A stretch of DNA of 64,000 nt. Source: Bradyrhizobium agreste (lineage in GTDB: Bacteria; Pseudomonadota; Alphaproteobacteria; Rhizobiales; Xanthobacteraceae). Where the stretch lies: NCBI RefSeq assembly GCF_016031625.1, contig NZ_JACCHP010000021.1:62001-126000 (forward strand), written 5' to 3'. The position numbers and the translations under genes were made by a program. Below, in pieces: positions 16,695-26,013 of this stretch. Under the pieces are notes generated by a model. It saw only the letters and a list, made by a program, of their open reading frames with translations, searched no databases and was not told where the DNA came from. Each line of letters begins with the position of its first letter. The stretch's first letter is position 1.

Positions 16695-19484
16695 ATGGAC
16701 AGCGTCGCGACTGAGCAAAAGCCACAGGTGGACGAGCGCTTCGATACTGCGCGGATCACCGCGGCGGTCGATGCGCTCGCCGAGAAGCACGAGGGGCGCG
16801 AGGACGCGTTCCGCACGGCGATGGCGCAATTGCTCAAGGCGGAGCTGATCGCGGCGCGCGCCGCCGCACAGGCGATCCTGTTGAAGGACCGCCACGGCCG
16901 CCGCTGCGCCGAGCGGCTGTGCCACGTGCAGGACGAGATCATCCGCATCCTGTATTCGGCCGCGACGCGCCATCTCTACCGCTCGCCGATCCCGAGCGGC
17001 GCCGAGCGCATGGCGGTGGTGGCGACCGGCGGCTACGGCCGCGGCCTGATGGCGCCGGAATCGGACATCGATCTGCTATTCATCCTGCCCTACAAGCAGA
17101 CCGCCTGGGGCGAGCAGGTCGCCGAAGCGATCCTTTATTGCCTCTGGGACATGGGGCTGAAGGTCGGTCACGCCACGCGATCGGTCGACGAATCGATCCG
17201 GCAGGCGCGCGGCGACATGACGATCCGCACTGCGATCCTGGAGACGCGGTTCCTCACCGGCGACAAGCCGCTCTATGAGGAGCTGGTCGAGCGCTTCGAC
17301 AAGGAAGTGGTGCAGGGCACCGCGTCCGAATTCGTCACCGCAAAGCTCGCCGAGCGCGAGGAGCGCCACCGCCGCGGCGGCCAATCGCGCTATCTGGTCG
17401 AGCCCAACGTCAAGGACGGCAAGGGGGCCTTGCGCGACCTGCACACGCTGTTCTGGATCGCCAAATACGTCTACCGCGTGCGCGATACCCACGAGCTGGT
17501 CGGGCGCGGCGTGTTCGACGCGCAGGAATATCGCACCTTCCGCCGCTGCGCCGATTTCCTCTGGTCGGTGCGCTGCAATCTGCACTTCTATTGCAACCGC
17601 GCCGAGGAGCGCCTGTCCTTCGATCTCCAGCGCGAGATCGCGATCCGTCTCGGCTACACCTCGCATCCCGGCATGCAGGACGTCGAGCGCTTCATGAAGC
17701 ATTACTTCCTGGTCGCCAAGGAAGTCGGCAACCTCACCGCCATCCTCTGCGCCAAGCTCGAGGACCAGCAGGCCAAGCCCGCGCCGGTGCTGAGCCGGAT
17801 GATGGCGCGGCTGCGACCGACCGCGGTGAAGCGGCGCGTCCCCGACAGCGACGACTTCATCGTCGACAACAACCGCATCAATATCGCCGCGCCCGACGTG
17901 TTCAAGCACGACCCGGTCAACCTGATCCGCATCTTCCGCCTCGCGCAGAAGAACAACCTCGCCTTCCATCCGGACGCGATGCGCGACGTGACGCGCTCGC
18001 TCGGCTTGATCAACGCCGGCTTGCGCGAAAATCCCGAGGCCAACCGGCTGTTCATGGAGATCCTGACCTCCGACAATGCCGAGATCGTGCTGCGGCGGAT
18101 GAACGAGACCGGCGTGCTCGGTCATTTCATCCGTGCCTTCGGCAAGATCGTCTCGATGATGCAGTTCAACATGTATCATCACTACACCGTCGACGAGCAC
18201 CTGATCCGCTGCATCGGCTTCCTGCAGGACATCGAGCGCGGCGGCATCGAGGAGTTCGCGCTGGCGAGCGACCTGTTCCGCAAGATCCGGCCCGAGCATC
18301 GCGCGGTGATCTACATCGCGACGCTGCTGCACGACGTCGCCAAGGGCCGGCCCGAGGATCACTCCATCGCCGGCGCCAAGGTGGCGCGGCGGCTCTGTCC
18401 CCGGCTCGGCTTCAGCCCTGGTGACACCGAGCTCGTGGCCTGGCTGATCGAGGAGCACCTGACGATGTCCACGGTCGCGCAGTCGCGCGACCTCTCCGAT
18501 CGCAAGACCATCGAGAACTTCGCTGCCGTGGTGCAGTCGGTCGAGCAGATGAAGCTGCTGACCATCCTGACCACCGCCGACATCCGCGGCGTCGGGCCGG
18601 GCGTGTGGAACGGCTGGAAGGCGCAGCTCTTGCGCTCGCTGTACTACGAGACCGAGCCGGTGCTGACCGGCGGCTTCTCGGAAGTCGACCGCGGCAAGCG
18701 GCTCGCCGCCGCGCACGCCGAATTCCGCATGGCGTTCGCCGAATGGCCGAAGGACGAGCTCGACGCCTATATTGGCCGGCACTATCCGGCCTACTGGCTC
18801 AAGGTCGAGCTGCCGCGCAAGATCCGGCATGCCCGTTTCGTCCGCTCCAGCGAGCAGGCCGGCCACAAGCTGGCGATCAATGTCGGTTTCGACGAGGTGC
18901 GCGGCGTCACCGAGCTGACGATCTTCGCCGCCGACCATCCCTGGCTGCTGTCGATCATCGCCGGCGCCTGCGCCTCGGCCGGCGCCAACATCGTCGACGC
19001 CCAGATCTACACCACGACCGACGGCCGTGCGCTCGACACGATCTCGATCTCGCGCGAATACGACCGCGACGAGGACGAGGGCCGGCGCGCCACGCGCATC
19101 GGCGAGATGATCGAGGACGTGCTGGAGGGCAAGCTGCGCCTGCCCGAAGTGGTGGCGCGGCGCACCGTGCGCAGCAAGGCAAAGCCCTTCGTGCTCGAGC
19201 CGGAGGTGACCATCAACAACCAATGGTCCGATCGCTACACCGTGATCGAGGTCTCCGGGCTCGACCGGCCCGGCCTGCTCTACGAGCTGACCACCGCGAT
19301 CTCCAAGCTCAATCTCAACATCGCCTCGGCCCATGTCGCGACCTTCGGCGAGCGCGCACGCGACGTGTTCTACGTCACCGACCTCCTGGGCGCACAGATC
19401 AATGCGCCGACGCGCCAGGCCGCGATCAAGAGCGCGCTGACCCATGTGATGGCCGGCGACAAGGCAGTGCAGCCGGCGGCTTGA
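16695..19484 (+). CDS. glnD: Bifunctional [protein-PII] uridylyltransferase / uridylyl-removing enzyme
   Basis: Primary glutamine sensor of nitrogen control: uridylylates PII (GlnB/GlnK) when glutamine is low and removes UMP when high. The 929-aa order is complete: nucleotidyltransferase domain with 'GGYGRGLMAPESDIDLLF' (about 112-129), GlnD helical linker, HD hydrolase domain with 'LLHDVAKGRPEDHS' (about 544-557), and two C-terminal ACT domains ('LFAADHPWLLSIIAGACAS'-like near 735-755, and 'VSGLDRPGLLYELTTAI' near 853-869) that bind glutamine. The start at 16695 gives standard length. Bordered by its own 240-bp upstream region and a downstream repeat, so probably monocistronic. Confidence 0.97.
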   Translation: MDSVATEQKPQVDERFDTARITAAVDALAEKHEGREDAFRTAMAQLLKAELIAARAAAQAILLKDRHGRRCAERLCHVQDEIIRILYSAATRHLYRSPIPSGAERMAVVATGGYGRGLMAPESDIDLLFILPYKQTAWGEQVAEAILYCLWDMGLKVGHATRSVDESIRQARGDMTIRTAILETRFLTGDKPLYEELVERFDKEVVQGTASEFVTAKLAEREERHRRGGQSRYLVEPNVKDGKGALRDLHTLFWIAKYVYRVRDTHELVGRGVFDAQEYRTFRRCADFLWSVRCNLHFYCNRAEERLSFDLQREIAIRLGYTSHPGMQDVERFMKHYFLVAKEVGNLTAILCAKLEDQQAKPAPVLSRMMARLRPTAVKRRVPDSDDFIVDNNRINIAAPDVFKHDPVNLIRIFRLAQKNNLAFHPDAMRDVTRSLGLINAGLRENPEANRLFMEILTSDNAEIVLRRMNETGVLGHFIRAFGKIVSMMQFNMYHHYTVDEHLIRCIGFLQDIERGGIEEFALASDLFRKIRPEHRAVIYIATLLHDVAKGRPEDHSIAGAKVARRLCPRLGFSPGDTELVAWLIEEHLTMSTVAQSRDLSDRKTIENFAAVVQSVEQMKLLTILTTADIRGVGPGVWNGWKAQLLRSLYYETEPVLTGGFSEVDRGKRLAAAHAEFRMAFAEWPKDELDAYIGRHYPAYWLKVELPRKIRHARFVRSSEQAGHKLAINVGFDEVRGVTELTIFAADHPWLLSIIAGACASAGANIVDAQIYTTTDGRALDTISISREYDRDEDEGRRATRIGEMIEDVLEGKLRLPEVVARRTVRSKAKPFVLEPEVTINNQWSDRYTVIEVSGLDRPGLLYELTTAISKLNLNIASAHVATFGERARDVFYVTDLLGAQINAPTRQAAIKSALTHVMAGDKAVQPAA

Positions 19485-19488
19485 GCTT

Positions 19489-19618
19489 CTCGTCATTCCG
19501 GGGCGCCGCGCAGCGGCGAACTCAGGTGCGCAATTGCGCACCTGAGAATCCATCGAGCCACCGGTTACGCGGACAAATGGATTCCGGGTTCGCACTACGC
19601 GCGCCCCGGAATGACGAG
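19489..19618. repeat. CGTCATTCCGGG-family repeat with 18-bp terminal inverted repeats and a 26-bp nested palindrome
   Basis: CTCGTCATTCCGGGGCGC (19489-19506) is exactly inverted at 19601-19618. Between them 19521-19546 is a perfect 26-bp palindrome centred on TGCGCAATTGCGCA with flanks CTCAGG/CCTGAG. Located between the converging glnD and ogt genes. Confidence 0.9.
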
Positions 19619-19642
19619 TGGTGAGGTTGGCGCTTTAGCCCT

Positions 19643-20173
19643 TCACACCTCCACGCCCTCGTGCCGCAATAGCCAGCGCTTGCGCGCGAGGCCGCCGCCG
19701 TATTTCACCAGCGAGCCATTCGCGCCGATCAGGCGGTGACAGGGCAGCACCACGCTGATCGGGTTGGAGCCGTTGGCGTGGCCGACGGCGCGAATCGCCT
19801 TGGGCATGCCGATCTTTGCGGCGAGCGCGCCGTAACTCAGCGTGGTGCCGACGGGAATTTGTGCGAGCGCGGTCCAGACCTTCTGCTGGAACGGCGTGCC
19901 GGCGGTGCGCCAGGCGATGCCGGAGAGCTGGCCGAGCTCGCCTTCGAAATAGGCCGACAGCGCGGTGCGCATCTCTGCCGGCGCCGGCCGATCGCTGAGA
20001 TCGACGGTCCCATAATGCAGGCGCAACAGCTCGCGCATCCGCTGCTCGTAATCATGCCAGTCGAGCGCCCGCAGCCTGCCCTCGGCATCGGTGACCAGCA
20101 GCGCGATCCCGATCGGCGTCGCCAGGCGATCGAGGCCGAAGCGTTCAGGCATCTTGGTTGATCGGACAGGCAT
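19643..20173 (-). CDS. ogt: Methylated-DNA-[protein]-cysteine S-methyltransferase
   Basis: Suicide DNA-repair protein that transfers the methyl group of O6-methylguanine (and O4-methylthymine) to its own cysteine. The 176-aa sequence carries the acceptor motif 'VVLPCHRLIGANGSLVKYGG' and the DNA-binding 'AVGHANGSNPIS' with the arginine-finger region 'MPKAIRAVG'. It lacks the AdaA-type regulatory domain, so it is the stand-alone Ogt form. The annotated ATG is 20173; ATG 20152 ('MPERFG') is an alternative. Converges on glnD across a repeat. Confidence 0.93.
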   Translation of the reverse strand: MPVRSTKMPERFGLDRLATPIGIALLVTDAEGRLRALDWHDYEQRMRELLRLHYGTVDLSDRPAPAEMRTALSAYFEGELGQLSGIAWRTAGTPFQQKVWTALAQIPVGTTLSYGALAAKIGMPKAIRAVGHANGSNPISVVLPCHRLIGANGSLVKYGGGLARKRWLLRHEGVEV

Positions 20174-20449
20174 GCGACACCAGGCGGTCGAAACACGTCG
20201 ATCGCACTTGCCATGGCGGTCGTGCTAACGTCCACCCGAAAGCTGATGCTTTGGGGAGCTCACCTTACAGGCACTGCCGGCGGCAATCGCGCTGATTGCG
20301 ATGTTTCTCGCCTGAGACGCACCAGCACAGCGCCGCGATCCTTGCGCTGCGGCGAACCTTCCTCCACAATCTTCGGCAGCGATGGCGACCGTTGCAATCA
20401 ACGGAGAAAGACCATCGGCCGAAAATTCCGTCAGGAGGAACGAACCAAC

Positions 20450-21676
20450 ATGAACAATCGCAGAGCCTTCTTAGCTGCCACGGCGGCGTTCGCCGTCGCA
20501 GTCTCGACCAGCCAGGCCCTCGCCCAGAAGAAATACGACACCGGCGCAAGCGACACCGAGATCAAGATCGGCCAGACCGTGCCGTTCTCCGGCGCCTATT
20601 CGGTCTATGCCAATATCGGCAAGACCCAGGCCGCGTACTTCAAGATGATCAACGATCAGGGCGGCATCAACGGTCGCAAGATCAACCTGATCCAATATGA
20701 CGACGCCTATTCGCCGCCGAAGACCGTGGAACAGGTGCGCAAGCTCGTCGAAGGCGACGAAGTGCTGTTCACGTTCCAGCTGATCGGCACAGCCGCGAAC
20801 GCCGCCGTGCAGAAGTACCTCAACGGCAAGAAGATCCCTCAGCTGCTGGCCTCGACCGGCGCCGCGCGCTTCAACGATCCGCAGAACTATCCCTGGACCA
20901 TCGCCTACAATCCCAATTACGTGTCCGAGGGGCGGATCTACGCGAAATACATTCTCGCCAATCATCCCAACGCCAAGATCGGCGTGCTCTACCAGAACGA
21001 CGACATGGGCCGCGACTATCTGGCCGGCCTCAAGAGCGGTCTCGGCGACAAGGCCGCCAGCATGATCGTCGGCGAGGTCTCCTACGAGGTGACCGACCCG
21101 ACCGTCGACTCGCAGGTGGTCAAGCTGAAGTCGATGGGGGTTGATCTGTTCTATGACGCCTCGACGCCGAAATTCGCGGCACAGGCGATCAAGAAGCTCG
21201 CCGATCTCGGCTGGACACCCGTGCACATCCTCGACATCAACGCGAGCCCGGTGTCGGCGACGCTGAAGCCGGCCGGCCTCGACATCTCCAAGGGCATCAT
21301 CTCGACCAACTACGGCAAGGATCCGGGCGATCCCCAGTGGAAGGACGATCCGGGCGTGAAGGCCTTCTTCGCCTTCATGGACAAATATTTCCCCGAAGGT
21401 GACAAGCTCAACACCGTCAACACCTACGCCTATTCGGTCGCCGAGCTGCTGGTGCAGGTCTTGAAGCAATGCGGCGACGATCTGACGCGCGAGAACGTCA
21501 TGAAGCAGGCCGCCAATATCAAGGGCTACGTACCGAGCCTGGCGCTGCCCGGCATCAAGATCAACACGGGCCCCAACGATTATCGCGTCAACAAGCAGAT
21601 GCAGATGATGAAGTTCAACGGCGAACGCTGGGAGCTGTTCGGACCGATCATCGAGGACACGGGCCCCTCGGGCTAG
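20450..21676 (+). CDS. HAAT-family ABC transporter substrate-binding protein (orphan)
   Basis: Periplasmic ligand-binding protein of the leucine/branched-chain amino acid (Peripla_BP_6) type, 408 aa. The N-terminus is a cleavable signal peptide ('AAFAVAVSTSQALAQ', predicted cut near residue 26), then the mature start 'YDTGASDTEIKIGQTVPFSG' typical of family members in Bradyrhizobium. The ATG at 20450 has AGGAGG upstream; a long upstream extension of the frame is not coding. No permease or ATPase genes adjoin it, so it must share a transporter encoded elsewhere. Substrate unknown; amides, amino acids and aromatic acids are all documented for the family. Confidence 0.9.
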   Translation: MNNRRAFLAATAAFAVAVSTSQALAQKKYDTGASDTEIKIGQTVPFSGAYSVYANIGKTQAAYFKMINDQGGINGRKINLIQYDDAYSPPKTVEQVRKLVEGDEVLFTFQLIGTAANAAVQKYLNGKKIPQLLASTGAARFNDPQNYPWTIAYNPNYVSEGRIYAKYILANHPNAKIGVLYQNDDMGRDYLAGLKSGLGDKAASMIVGEVSYEVTDPTVDSQVVKLKSMGVDLFYDASTPKFAAQAIKKLADLGWTPVHILDINASPVSATLKPAGLDISKGIISTNYGKDPGDPQWKDDPGVKAFFAFMDKYFPEGDKLNTVNTYAYSVAELLVQVLKQCGDDLTRENVMKQAANIKGYVPSLALPGIKINTGPNDYRVNKQMQMMKFNGERWELFGPIIEDTGPSG

Positions 21677-21695
21677 GGGGCTTCTGCCTCTGCGA

Positions 21696-21778
21696 CGTCA
21701 TGCCCGGGCTCGTCCCGGGCATCCACGTTCTTGGCCAAAGGGAAGTCGTGGATGGCCGGGTCAAGCCCGGCCATGACG
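21696..21778. repeat. Palindromic intergenic repeat, CGTCATGCCCGGGC family
   Basis: CGTCATGCCCGGGCTCGTCC at the left and GGCCGGGTCAAGCCCGGCCATGACG at the right (ends inverse, described by position for the long arm 21754-21778) form a hairpin; the middle contains GCATCCACGTTCTT. A second, very similar copy lies at 44203-44287. Here it separates the orphan binding-protein gene from the converging DUF1330 gene. Confidence 0.85.
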
Positions 21779-21804
21779 ATGGCGAGAGATTCGCCGCATG
21801 ACAT

Positions 21805-22230
21805 TCAGGTCGGTATCTCCCCAAAGTTCTTCCCGACCGGCAGCACGGCGTGCCGGATCAGCCGCGAATCCTCCACCGCGGCCTGGCGGTGCTTCACCGC
21901 CTCACGATAGACGGGGTCGCGGATCATCTCGACGAAGGCGGCGACGCTCGGATATTCGGCGATGAAGCAATGGTCCCAGCGTTCCTCCTGCGGACCGATC
22001 AGCATCAGCTCGAATTTGCCCTGCCAGACGATGCGGCCGCCGAGACGTTCGAACACCGGGCCGCTGTCGCGGCCATAGGCCGCATAGGCTTCCGCGCCGC
22101 TGGCCTTGCGGCCGTCAGGATAGGCCGCCTCCTTGCGCAGGCGCACCAGGTTGAGCATGTGGATCGGGCCCGGGCGATCGTTCTCCCGGAATTGCGCGAA
22201 GATCTCCTTGGTCGGATCGATATGGCCCAT
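21805..22230 (-). CDS. DUF1330-family protein
   Basis: Small cytoplasmic protein, 141 aa, with the dimeric alpha-beta-barrel fold shared by DUF1330, EthD and ABM proteins. Diagnostic segments are 'GPIHMLNLVRLRKEA', 'AYAAYGRDSGPVFERLGGRIV' and 'WDHCFIAEYPSVAAFVEMIRDPVYREAVKHR' (by position 80-110). The ATG at 22230 removes a 15-residue extension without family similarity. No catalytic role is established for this family; members often occur as single genes, as here, facing a divergent cell-wall gene. Confidence 0.85.
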   Translation of the reverse strand: MGHIDPTKEIFAQFRENDRPGPIHMLNLVRLRKEAAYPDGRKASGAEAYAAYGRDSGPVFERLGGRIVWQGKFELMLIGPQEERWDHCFIAEYPSVAAFVEMIRDPVYREAVKHRQAAVEDSRLIRHAVLPVGKNFGEIPT

Positions 22231-22324
22231 GGCGCTCCCTCTTTTTATTGACACGCGCGATCCTAGCTCCGGCATCCCGGAAGCGGAACTGCGGCCGGCG
22301 AATGCCGCATCTCCTAATCGCGCG

Positions 22325-22339
22325 TTAACGCCGGGGTAA
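22325..22339. promoter_or_regulatory. CtrA-like box (TTAA-N7-GTAA) upstream of the PBP1A gene
   Basis: TTAA (22325-22328), seven bases, then GTAA (22336-22339) matches seven of eight positions of the alphaproteobacterial CtrA consensus TTAA-N7-TTAA, 62 bp before the PBP1A ATG. A further TTAA follows at 22347-22350. Cell-cycle control of this cell-wall gene would be plausible but is inferred. Confidence 0.35.
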
Positions 22340-22400
22340 CCCGGCCTTAAACAGCGACCGCTAGCGTCTCGGCGGGGCGGGCTGACCGGGCGTTTTGCGT

Positions 22401-24611
22401 ATGGCGTGGGGAAAGAAAAAGGGTGCGCGGAAGGAGCCGCTGTTCGGCTTGCCCGCGGCGCTCGCCGATCTGCGCCTCACCCCGGCAGACCGCGTTCCCG
22501 GCGGCGACGACAAGCCGAAGAAATCCGCCAAACCAACCGCCAAGCGCAAGGGCGAGGGTGCCGGCGACGAGCCGCCGCGCGAGCGCAAAGCGCCAGCCAG
22601 CCGCAGCGGCGCCAAGCGGCGGTCGAAGTCGCGCTTCGGTGCCGGCCTCGGCCGCCTGGTCTATTGGGGCGCGGTGCTGAGCCTGTGGGGCGTCATCGCC
22701 GTGATCGGCGTCGTGATCTATGTCGGTGCGCATCTGCCGCCGATCCAGTCGCTGGAAATCCCCAAGCGCCCGCCGACGATCCAGATCGTCGGCATCGACG
22801 GCAGCCTTCTGGCGCAGCGCGGCGAGATGGCCGGGGCCAATGTCGCGCTGAAGGATTTGCCGCCTTACCTGCCGAAGGCGTTCATCGCCATCGAAGACCG
22901 CCGCTTCTATTCGCATTTCGGCATCGACCCGGTCGGCATCCTGCGCGCCCTCGTCACCAACGTGCTTCATCGCGGCGTCTCGCAGGGCGGCTCGACCCTG
23001 ACGCAGCAGCTCGCGAAAAACCTGTTCCTGACCCAGGAGCGCACCATGCAGCGCAAGCTGCAGGAGGCGGAGCTCGCGATCTGGCTGGAGCGCAAGCATT
23101 CCAAGGACGAGATCCTGGAGCTTTACCTCAACCGCGTCTATTTCGGCTCGGGCGCCTACGGCGTCGAGGCGGCGGCGCAGAAATATTTCGGCAAGTCGGC
23201 GAAGACCGTGACGGTCGCGGAAGCCGCGATGCTGGCGGGCCTTGTCAAGTCGCCGTCCCGCCTTGCGCCGAACCGCAACCCCGAAGGCGCCGAAGCGCGG
23301 GCGCAAGTAGTGCTCGCGACGATGGCGGACGCGAAATTCATCACCGACGCGCAGGCGAAGGCCTCGATCGGCCATCCCTCCTACAACGTGAAGCCGGCCG
23401 GCGCCGGCACGGTGAACTACGTCGCCGACTGGATCGGCGAGGTGCTGGACGATCTGGTCGGGCAGATCGACGAGAGCATCAAGGTCGAGACCACCATCGA
23501 TCCGAAGCTGCAGAGCGTGGCGGAAGCCGCCATCATCGACGAGCTCGCGGCCAAGAGCGTGAAGTTCAACGTCAGCCAGGGCGCGCTGGTCGCGATGACG
23601 CCCGACGGCGCGGTGCGCGCCATGGTCGGCGGGCGGAACTATTCCGAGAGCCAGTATAATCGCGCGGTCACGGCCAAGCGCCAGCCGGGCTCCTCATTCA
23701 AGCCGTTCGTGTACCTGACCGCGCTCGAGCAGGGGCTGACGCCGGACACGATGCGCCAGGACGCGCCGATCGAGGTCAAGGGCTGGAGACCTGAGAACTA
23801 CACCCACGAATATTTCGGCGCGGTGACGCTGACCCAGGCGCTGGCGATGTCGCTCAACACCGTCGCCATCCGCCTCGGCCTCGAGGTCGGGCCGAAGAAC
23901 GTGGTGCGCACCGCGCACCGGCTCGGCATCTCCTCCAAGCTCGAGCCCAACGCCTCGATCGCGCTCGGCACGTCGGAAGTCTCCGTGGTCGAGCTGGTCG
24001 GCGCCTATGCGCCGTTCGCCAATGGCGGCCTCGCAGTGGCGCCGCATGTCGTCACGCGGATCAGGACGCTCGGCGGCAAGCTGCTCTACATGCGCCAGCC
24101 GGAGGAGCGCAATCAGGTCATCGACCCCCGCTATGTCGGCATGATGAATGCGATGATGCGGGAGACGCTGATATCGGGCACCGCCAAGAAGGCGGAGATC
24201 CCGGGCTGGCCGGCGGCCGGCAAGACCGGCACCAGCCAGGATTATCGCGACGCCTGGTTCATCGGCTACACCGCGAGCCTCGTCACCGGCGTCTGGCTCG
24301 GCAACGACGACAACTCGCCGACCAAGAAGGCGACCGGCGGTGGCCTGCCGGTCGAAGTCTGGTCGCGCTTCATGAAGGCCGCACACGAGGGCGTGCCGGT
24401 GGCAGCCTTGCCGAGCTCCCCTAGCGGCTGGGGCCTATCGAACCTCGCGCAGGCGGCCGCGCAGGTGTCGCCGCCGACGCCCGGCGCACCGCCACAAGCG
24501 AACGCGGGCGGCTATCGCCCGCCGCCTCCGACGCGCGCCAATGTGCGCCCCGAGGCCGCCGCCGGACTCGATGGCTGGCTCATGGATCGGCTGTTTGGCG
24601 GGAATCGGTGA
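22401..24611 (+). CDS. Class A penicillin-binding protein 1A
   Basis: Bifunctional peptidoglycan glycosyltransferase and transpeptidase anchored in the inner membrane, 736 aa. Order: Lys/Arg-rich cytoplasmic tail of about 80 residues, one membrane helix (about 85-110), the GT51 domain with 'FIAIEDRRFYSHFGIDPVG' (about 162-180) and 'GGSTLTQQLAKNLFL', then the transpeptidase with SxxK in 'PGSSFKPFVY' (Ser about 429), 'SLNT' (about 482) and 'KTGT' (about 608). All catalytic motifs are intact. The proline-rich C-terminus is low complexity. I choose ATG 22401 over an in-frame TTG six bases upstream. Confidence 0.95.
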   Translation: MAWGKKKGARKEPLFGLPAALADLRLTPADRVPGGDDKPKKSAKPTAKRKGEGAGDEPPRERKAPASRSGAKRRSKSRFGAGLGRLVYWGAVLSLWGVIAVIGVVIYVGAHLPPIQSLEIPKRPPTIQIVGIDGSLLAQRGEMAGANVALKDLPPYLPKAFIAIEDRRFYSHFGIDPVGILRALVTNVLHRGVSQGGSTLTQQLAKNLFLTQERTMQRKLQEAELAIWLERKHSKDEILELYLNRVYFGSGAYGVEAAAQKYFGKSAKTVTVAEAAMLAGLVKSPSRLAPNRNPEGAEARAQVVLATMADAKFITDAQAKASIGHPSYNVKPAGAGTVNYVADWIGEVLDDLVGQIDESIKVETTIDPKLQSVAEAAIIDELAAKSVKFNVSQGALVAMTPDGAVRAMVGGRNYSESQYNRAVTAKRQPGSSFKPFVYLTALEQGLTPDTMRQDAPIEVKGWRPENYTHEYFGAVTLTQALAMSLNTVAIRLGLEVGPKNVVRTAHRLGISSKLEPNASIALGTSEVSVVELVGAYAPFANGGLAVAPHVVTRIRTLGGKLLYMRQPEERNQVIDPRYVGMMNAMMRETLISGTAKKAEIPGWPAAGKTGTSQDYRDAWFIGYTASLVTGVWLGNDDNSPTKKATGGGLPVEVWSRFMKAAHEGVPVAALPSSPSGWGLSNLAQAAAQVSPPTPGAPPQANAGGYRPPPPTRANVRPEAAAGLDGWLMDRLFGGNR

Positions 24612-24787
24612 GCGCAGGCTGCGGCCAGTCGGGGTCTCGAAACAAAAACTGCGAAAACAACCCCATGCACAGTAGCCGACGATAGCAAAATCAACGGCTT
24701 GTGCGGGCGGCACGGACGGTTGAAGCACGAACTCGGGTGTCATTCCCTCCTGGAGGGAGTAGTCGGCAAGCTCTCGCCTCACCCTGG

Positions 24788-24934
24788 GTGTCATCCCCGC
24801 GAAGGCGGGGATCCATAACCACAGAAAGGAGCTTCGGCACGCAACTCGTAACCCCGAGTCTTCGCCAAAACCTCTCTCTGTGGTTATGGGTCCCGGATCT
24901 GCGCTCCGCTTCGCTGCGCTTGTCCGGGACGACG
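24788..24934. repeat. Intergenic repeat, CCATAACCACAG / CTGTGGTTATGG family
   Basis: This element occupies most of the 345-bp gap (24612-24956) between the converging PBP1A and YgjP genes. Inner arms ATCCATAACCACAG (24831-24844) and CTGTGGTTATGGGTCC pair, and the segment GAGTCTTCGCCAAAA lies between them. The right end is CCGGGACGAC; the left end GTGTCATCCCCGCG contains its own GCGGGGAT hairpin. Related copies are at 40360-40520 and 46300-46459. The first 170 bp of the gap hold nothing recognisable except GTGTCATTCCCTCCTGGAGG, a possible remnant of another repeat. Confidence 0.8.
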
Positions 24935-24956
24935 GAGATGGATTGGTAGCGCCGTC

Positions 24957-25712
24957 CTAATCCTCGACACCGTACCGGTGCAGATCGTTGCCGCAGGTGT
25001 CGAGCCACTTCTTGGCGCGCTCCATCGACGGGCAGACTTTGCCGCAGACGCGCCAGAAGCGCGGCGAGTGGTTCATCTCGACGAGATGGGCGACCTCGTG
25101 CGCGGCGAGGTAGTCGAGCACAAAGGGCGGGGCGAGGATCAGGCGCCAGGAGAACGACAGCGAGCCGGCCGAGGTGCAGGAGCCCCAGCGGCTGGACTGA
25201 TCGCGGATCGAGAGCCGCTTGACCCTGACCCCGAGCTCGGCAGCGTAGACCTCCGCCGAGCGCTGCAGGTCGCGGCGCGCCTCGCGCTTGAGGAAATCGC
25301 TGACGCGGCGGTCGACATGCTCGAGGCCGCCGGCGACGCAGAGAATGCGCTCACCGCTGTCGCGCACCTCGGTCCACACCGTGCCGCGCTGACCGGCGCG
25401 ATGGACGATGCGATGCGGCGTGCCGCGCAGCGGTATCACCGTGCCCGGCTGGAAGGGTGCGGCCTTCGGCAAGCGGCCGAGACGCGCAGCGATCCACGCA
25501 CCGTGACGCTGTGCGAAGTCTTTGGCTTCGGCGAGCGTGCCGCGCGGCGGCATGGTGAGGATGGCTTCGCGGTCGCTCGGATGAATTCTGAGCGTGTAGC
25601 GGCGCGCGCGGCGGTGTCTTCTCAGTCGAATCGCAAAGAATTGCGATCCGTGGGTGATGACGAGGGTCTTTGGTTCGTGGGGCCGACGATAAAGGAGTGC
25701 GCGTGTGGCCAT
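24957..25712 (-). CDS. YgjP/SprT-type metal-dependent hydrolase
   Basis: Putative zinc metalloprotease-fold protein of the DUF45/YgjP (WLM) family, 251 aa. The zinc motif is 'AHEVAHLVEMNHSPRFW' (HExxH plus a downstream histidine), and 'DQSSRWGSCTSAGSLSFSWRLI' (by position about 165-186) is the conserved family signature preceding it. The ATG at 25712 is preferred over a longer frame reaching 25796. Substrates of the family are not established. Downstream of phaZ on the same strand but separated by 300 bp, so probably independent. Confidence 0.88.
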   Translation of the reverse strand: MATRALLYRRPHEPKTLVITHGSQFFAIRLRRHRRARRYTLRIHPSDREAILTMPPRGTLAEAKDFAQRHGAWIAARLGRLPKAAPFQPGTVIPLRGTPHRIVHRAGQRGTVWTEVRDSGERILCVAGGLEHVDRRVSDFLKREARRDLQRSAEVYAAELGVRVKRLSIRDQSSRWGSCTSAGSLSFSWRLILAPPFVLDYLAAHEVAHLVEMNHSPRFWRVCGKVCPSMERAKKWLDTCGNDLHRYGVED

Positions 25713-26013
25713 GTCTGTCAGTCCGGGGGGCAGGAGAGCGCCCGGATTCTGCCATAACCGCCGCCAGGGAAAGCGCTCGGCGCAAAAACAAATCATTTGC
25801 CCAATATACAGCGGTCAGGCGTCCGGGAGACCCTACAGACTGGGGTTGGAACCATCAATTTTCGCCCCCGCTGGATGCATGCGACACCCCCAAAGGGTGA
25901 GGGCAGACTCACTCCTATAAAACTACCTAAATACCGCGAATCTGGCGGGAACTTGCCCCTGCCGGAGGCCCCGGCAGAGGCCGAAATTTCGACGGGAAAG
26001 CCGAAATTCAGGG
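25713..26013. other. 300-bp intergenic region, lower GC, unexplained
   Basis: Between phaZ and the YgjP gene (both minus strand). I see no convincing gene. A GC-rich hairpin (GCCCCTGCCGG 25955-25965 with CCGGCAGAGGC 25971-25981) 33 bp after the phaZ stop may terminate phaZ. A smaller CACCC-CCAAA-GGGTG hairpin is at 25885-25899. The unit CCGAAATT occurs twice (25981 and 26000). On the minus strand a GTG with a nearby GGAG opens a frame of about 40 codons (from 25912 to about 25794) that resembles nothing I know. Confidence 0.4.

Noticed and set aside
24701..24949. Small plus-strand frame in the gap after the PBP1A gene
   Set aside because: It is a translation of the dispersed repeat at 24788-24934; similar peptides would be read from every copy.
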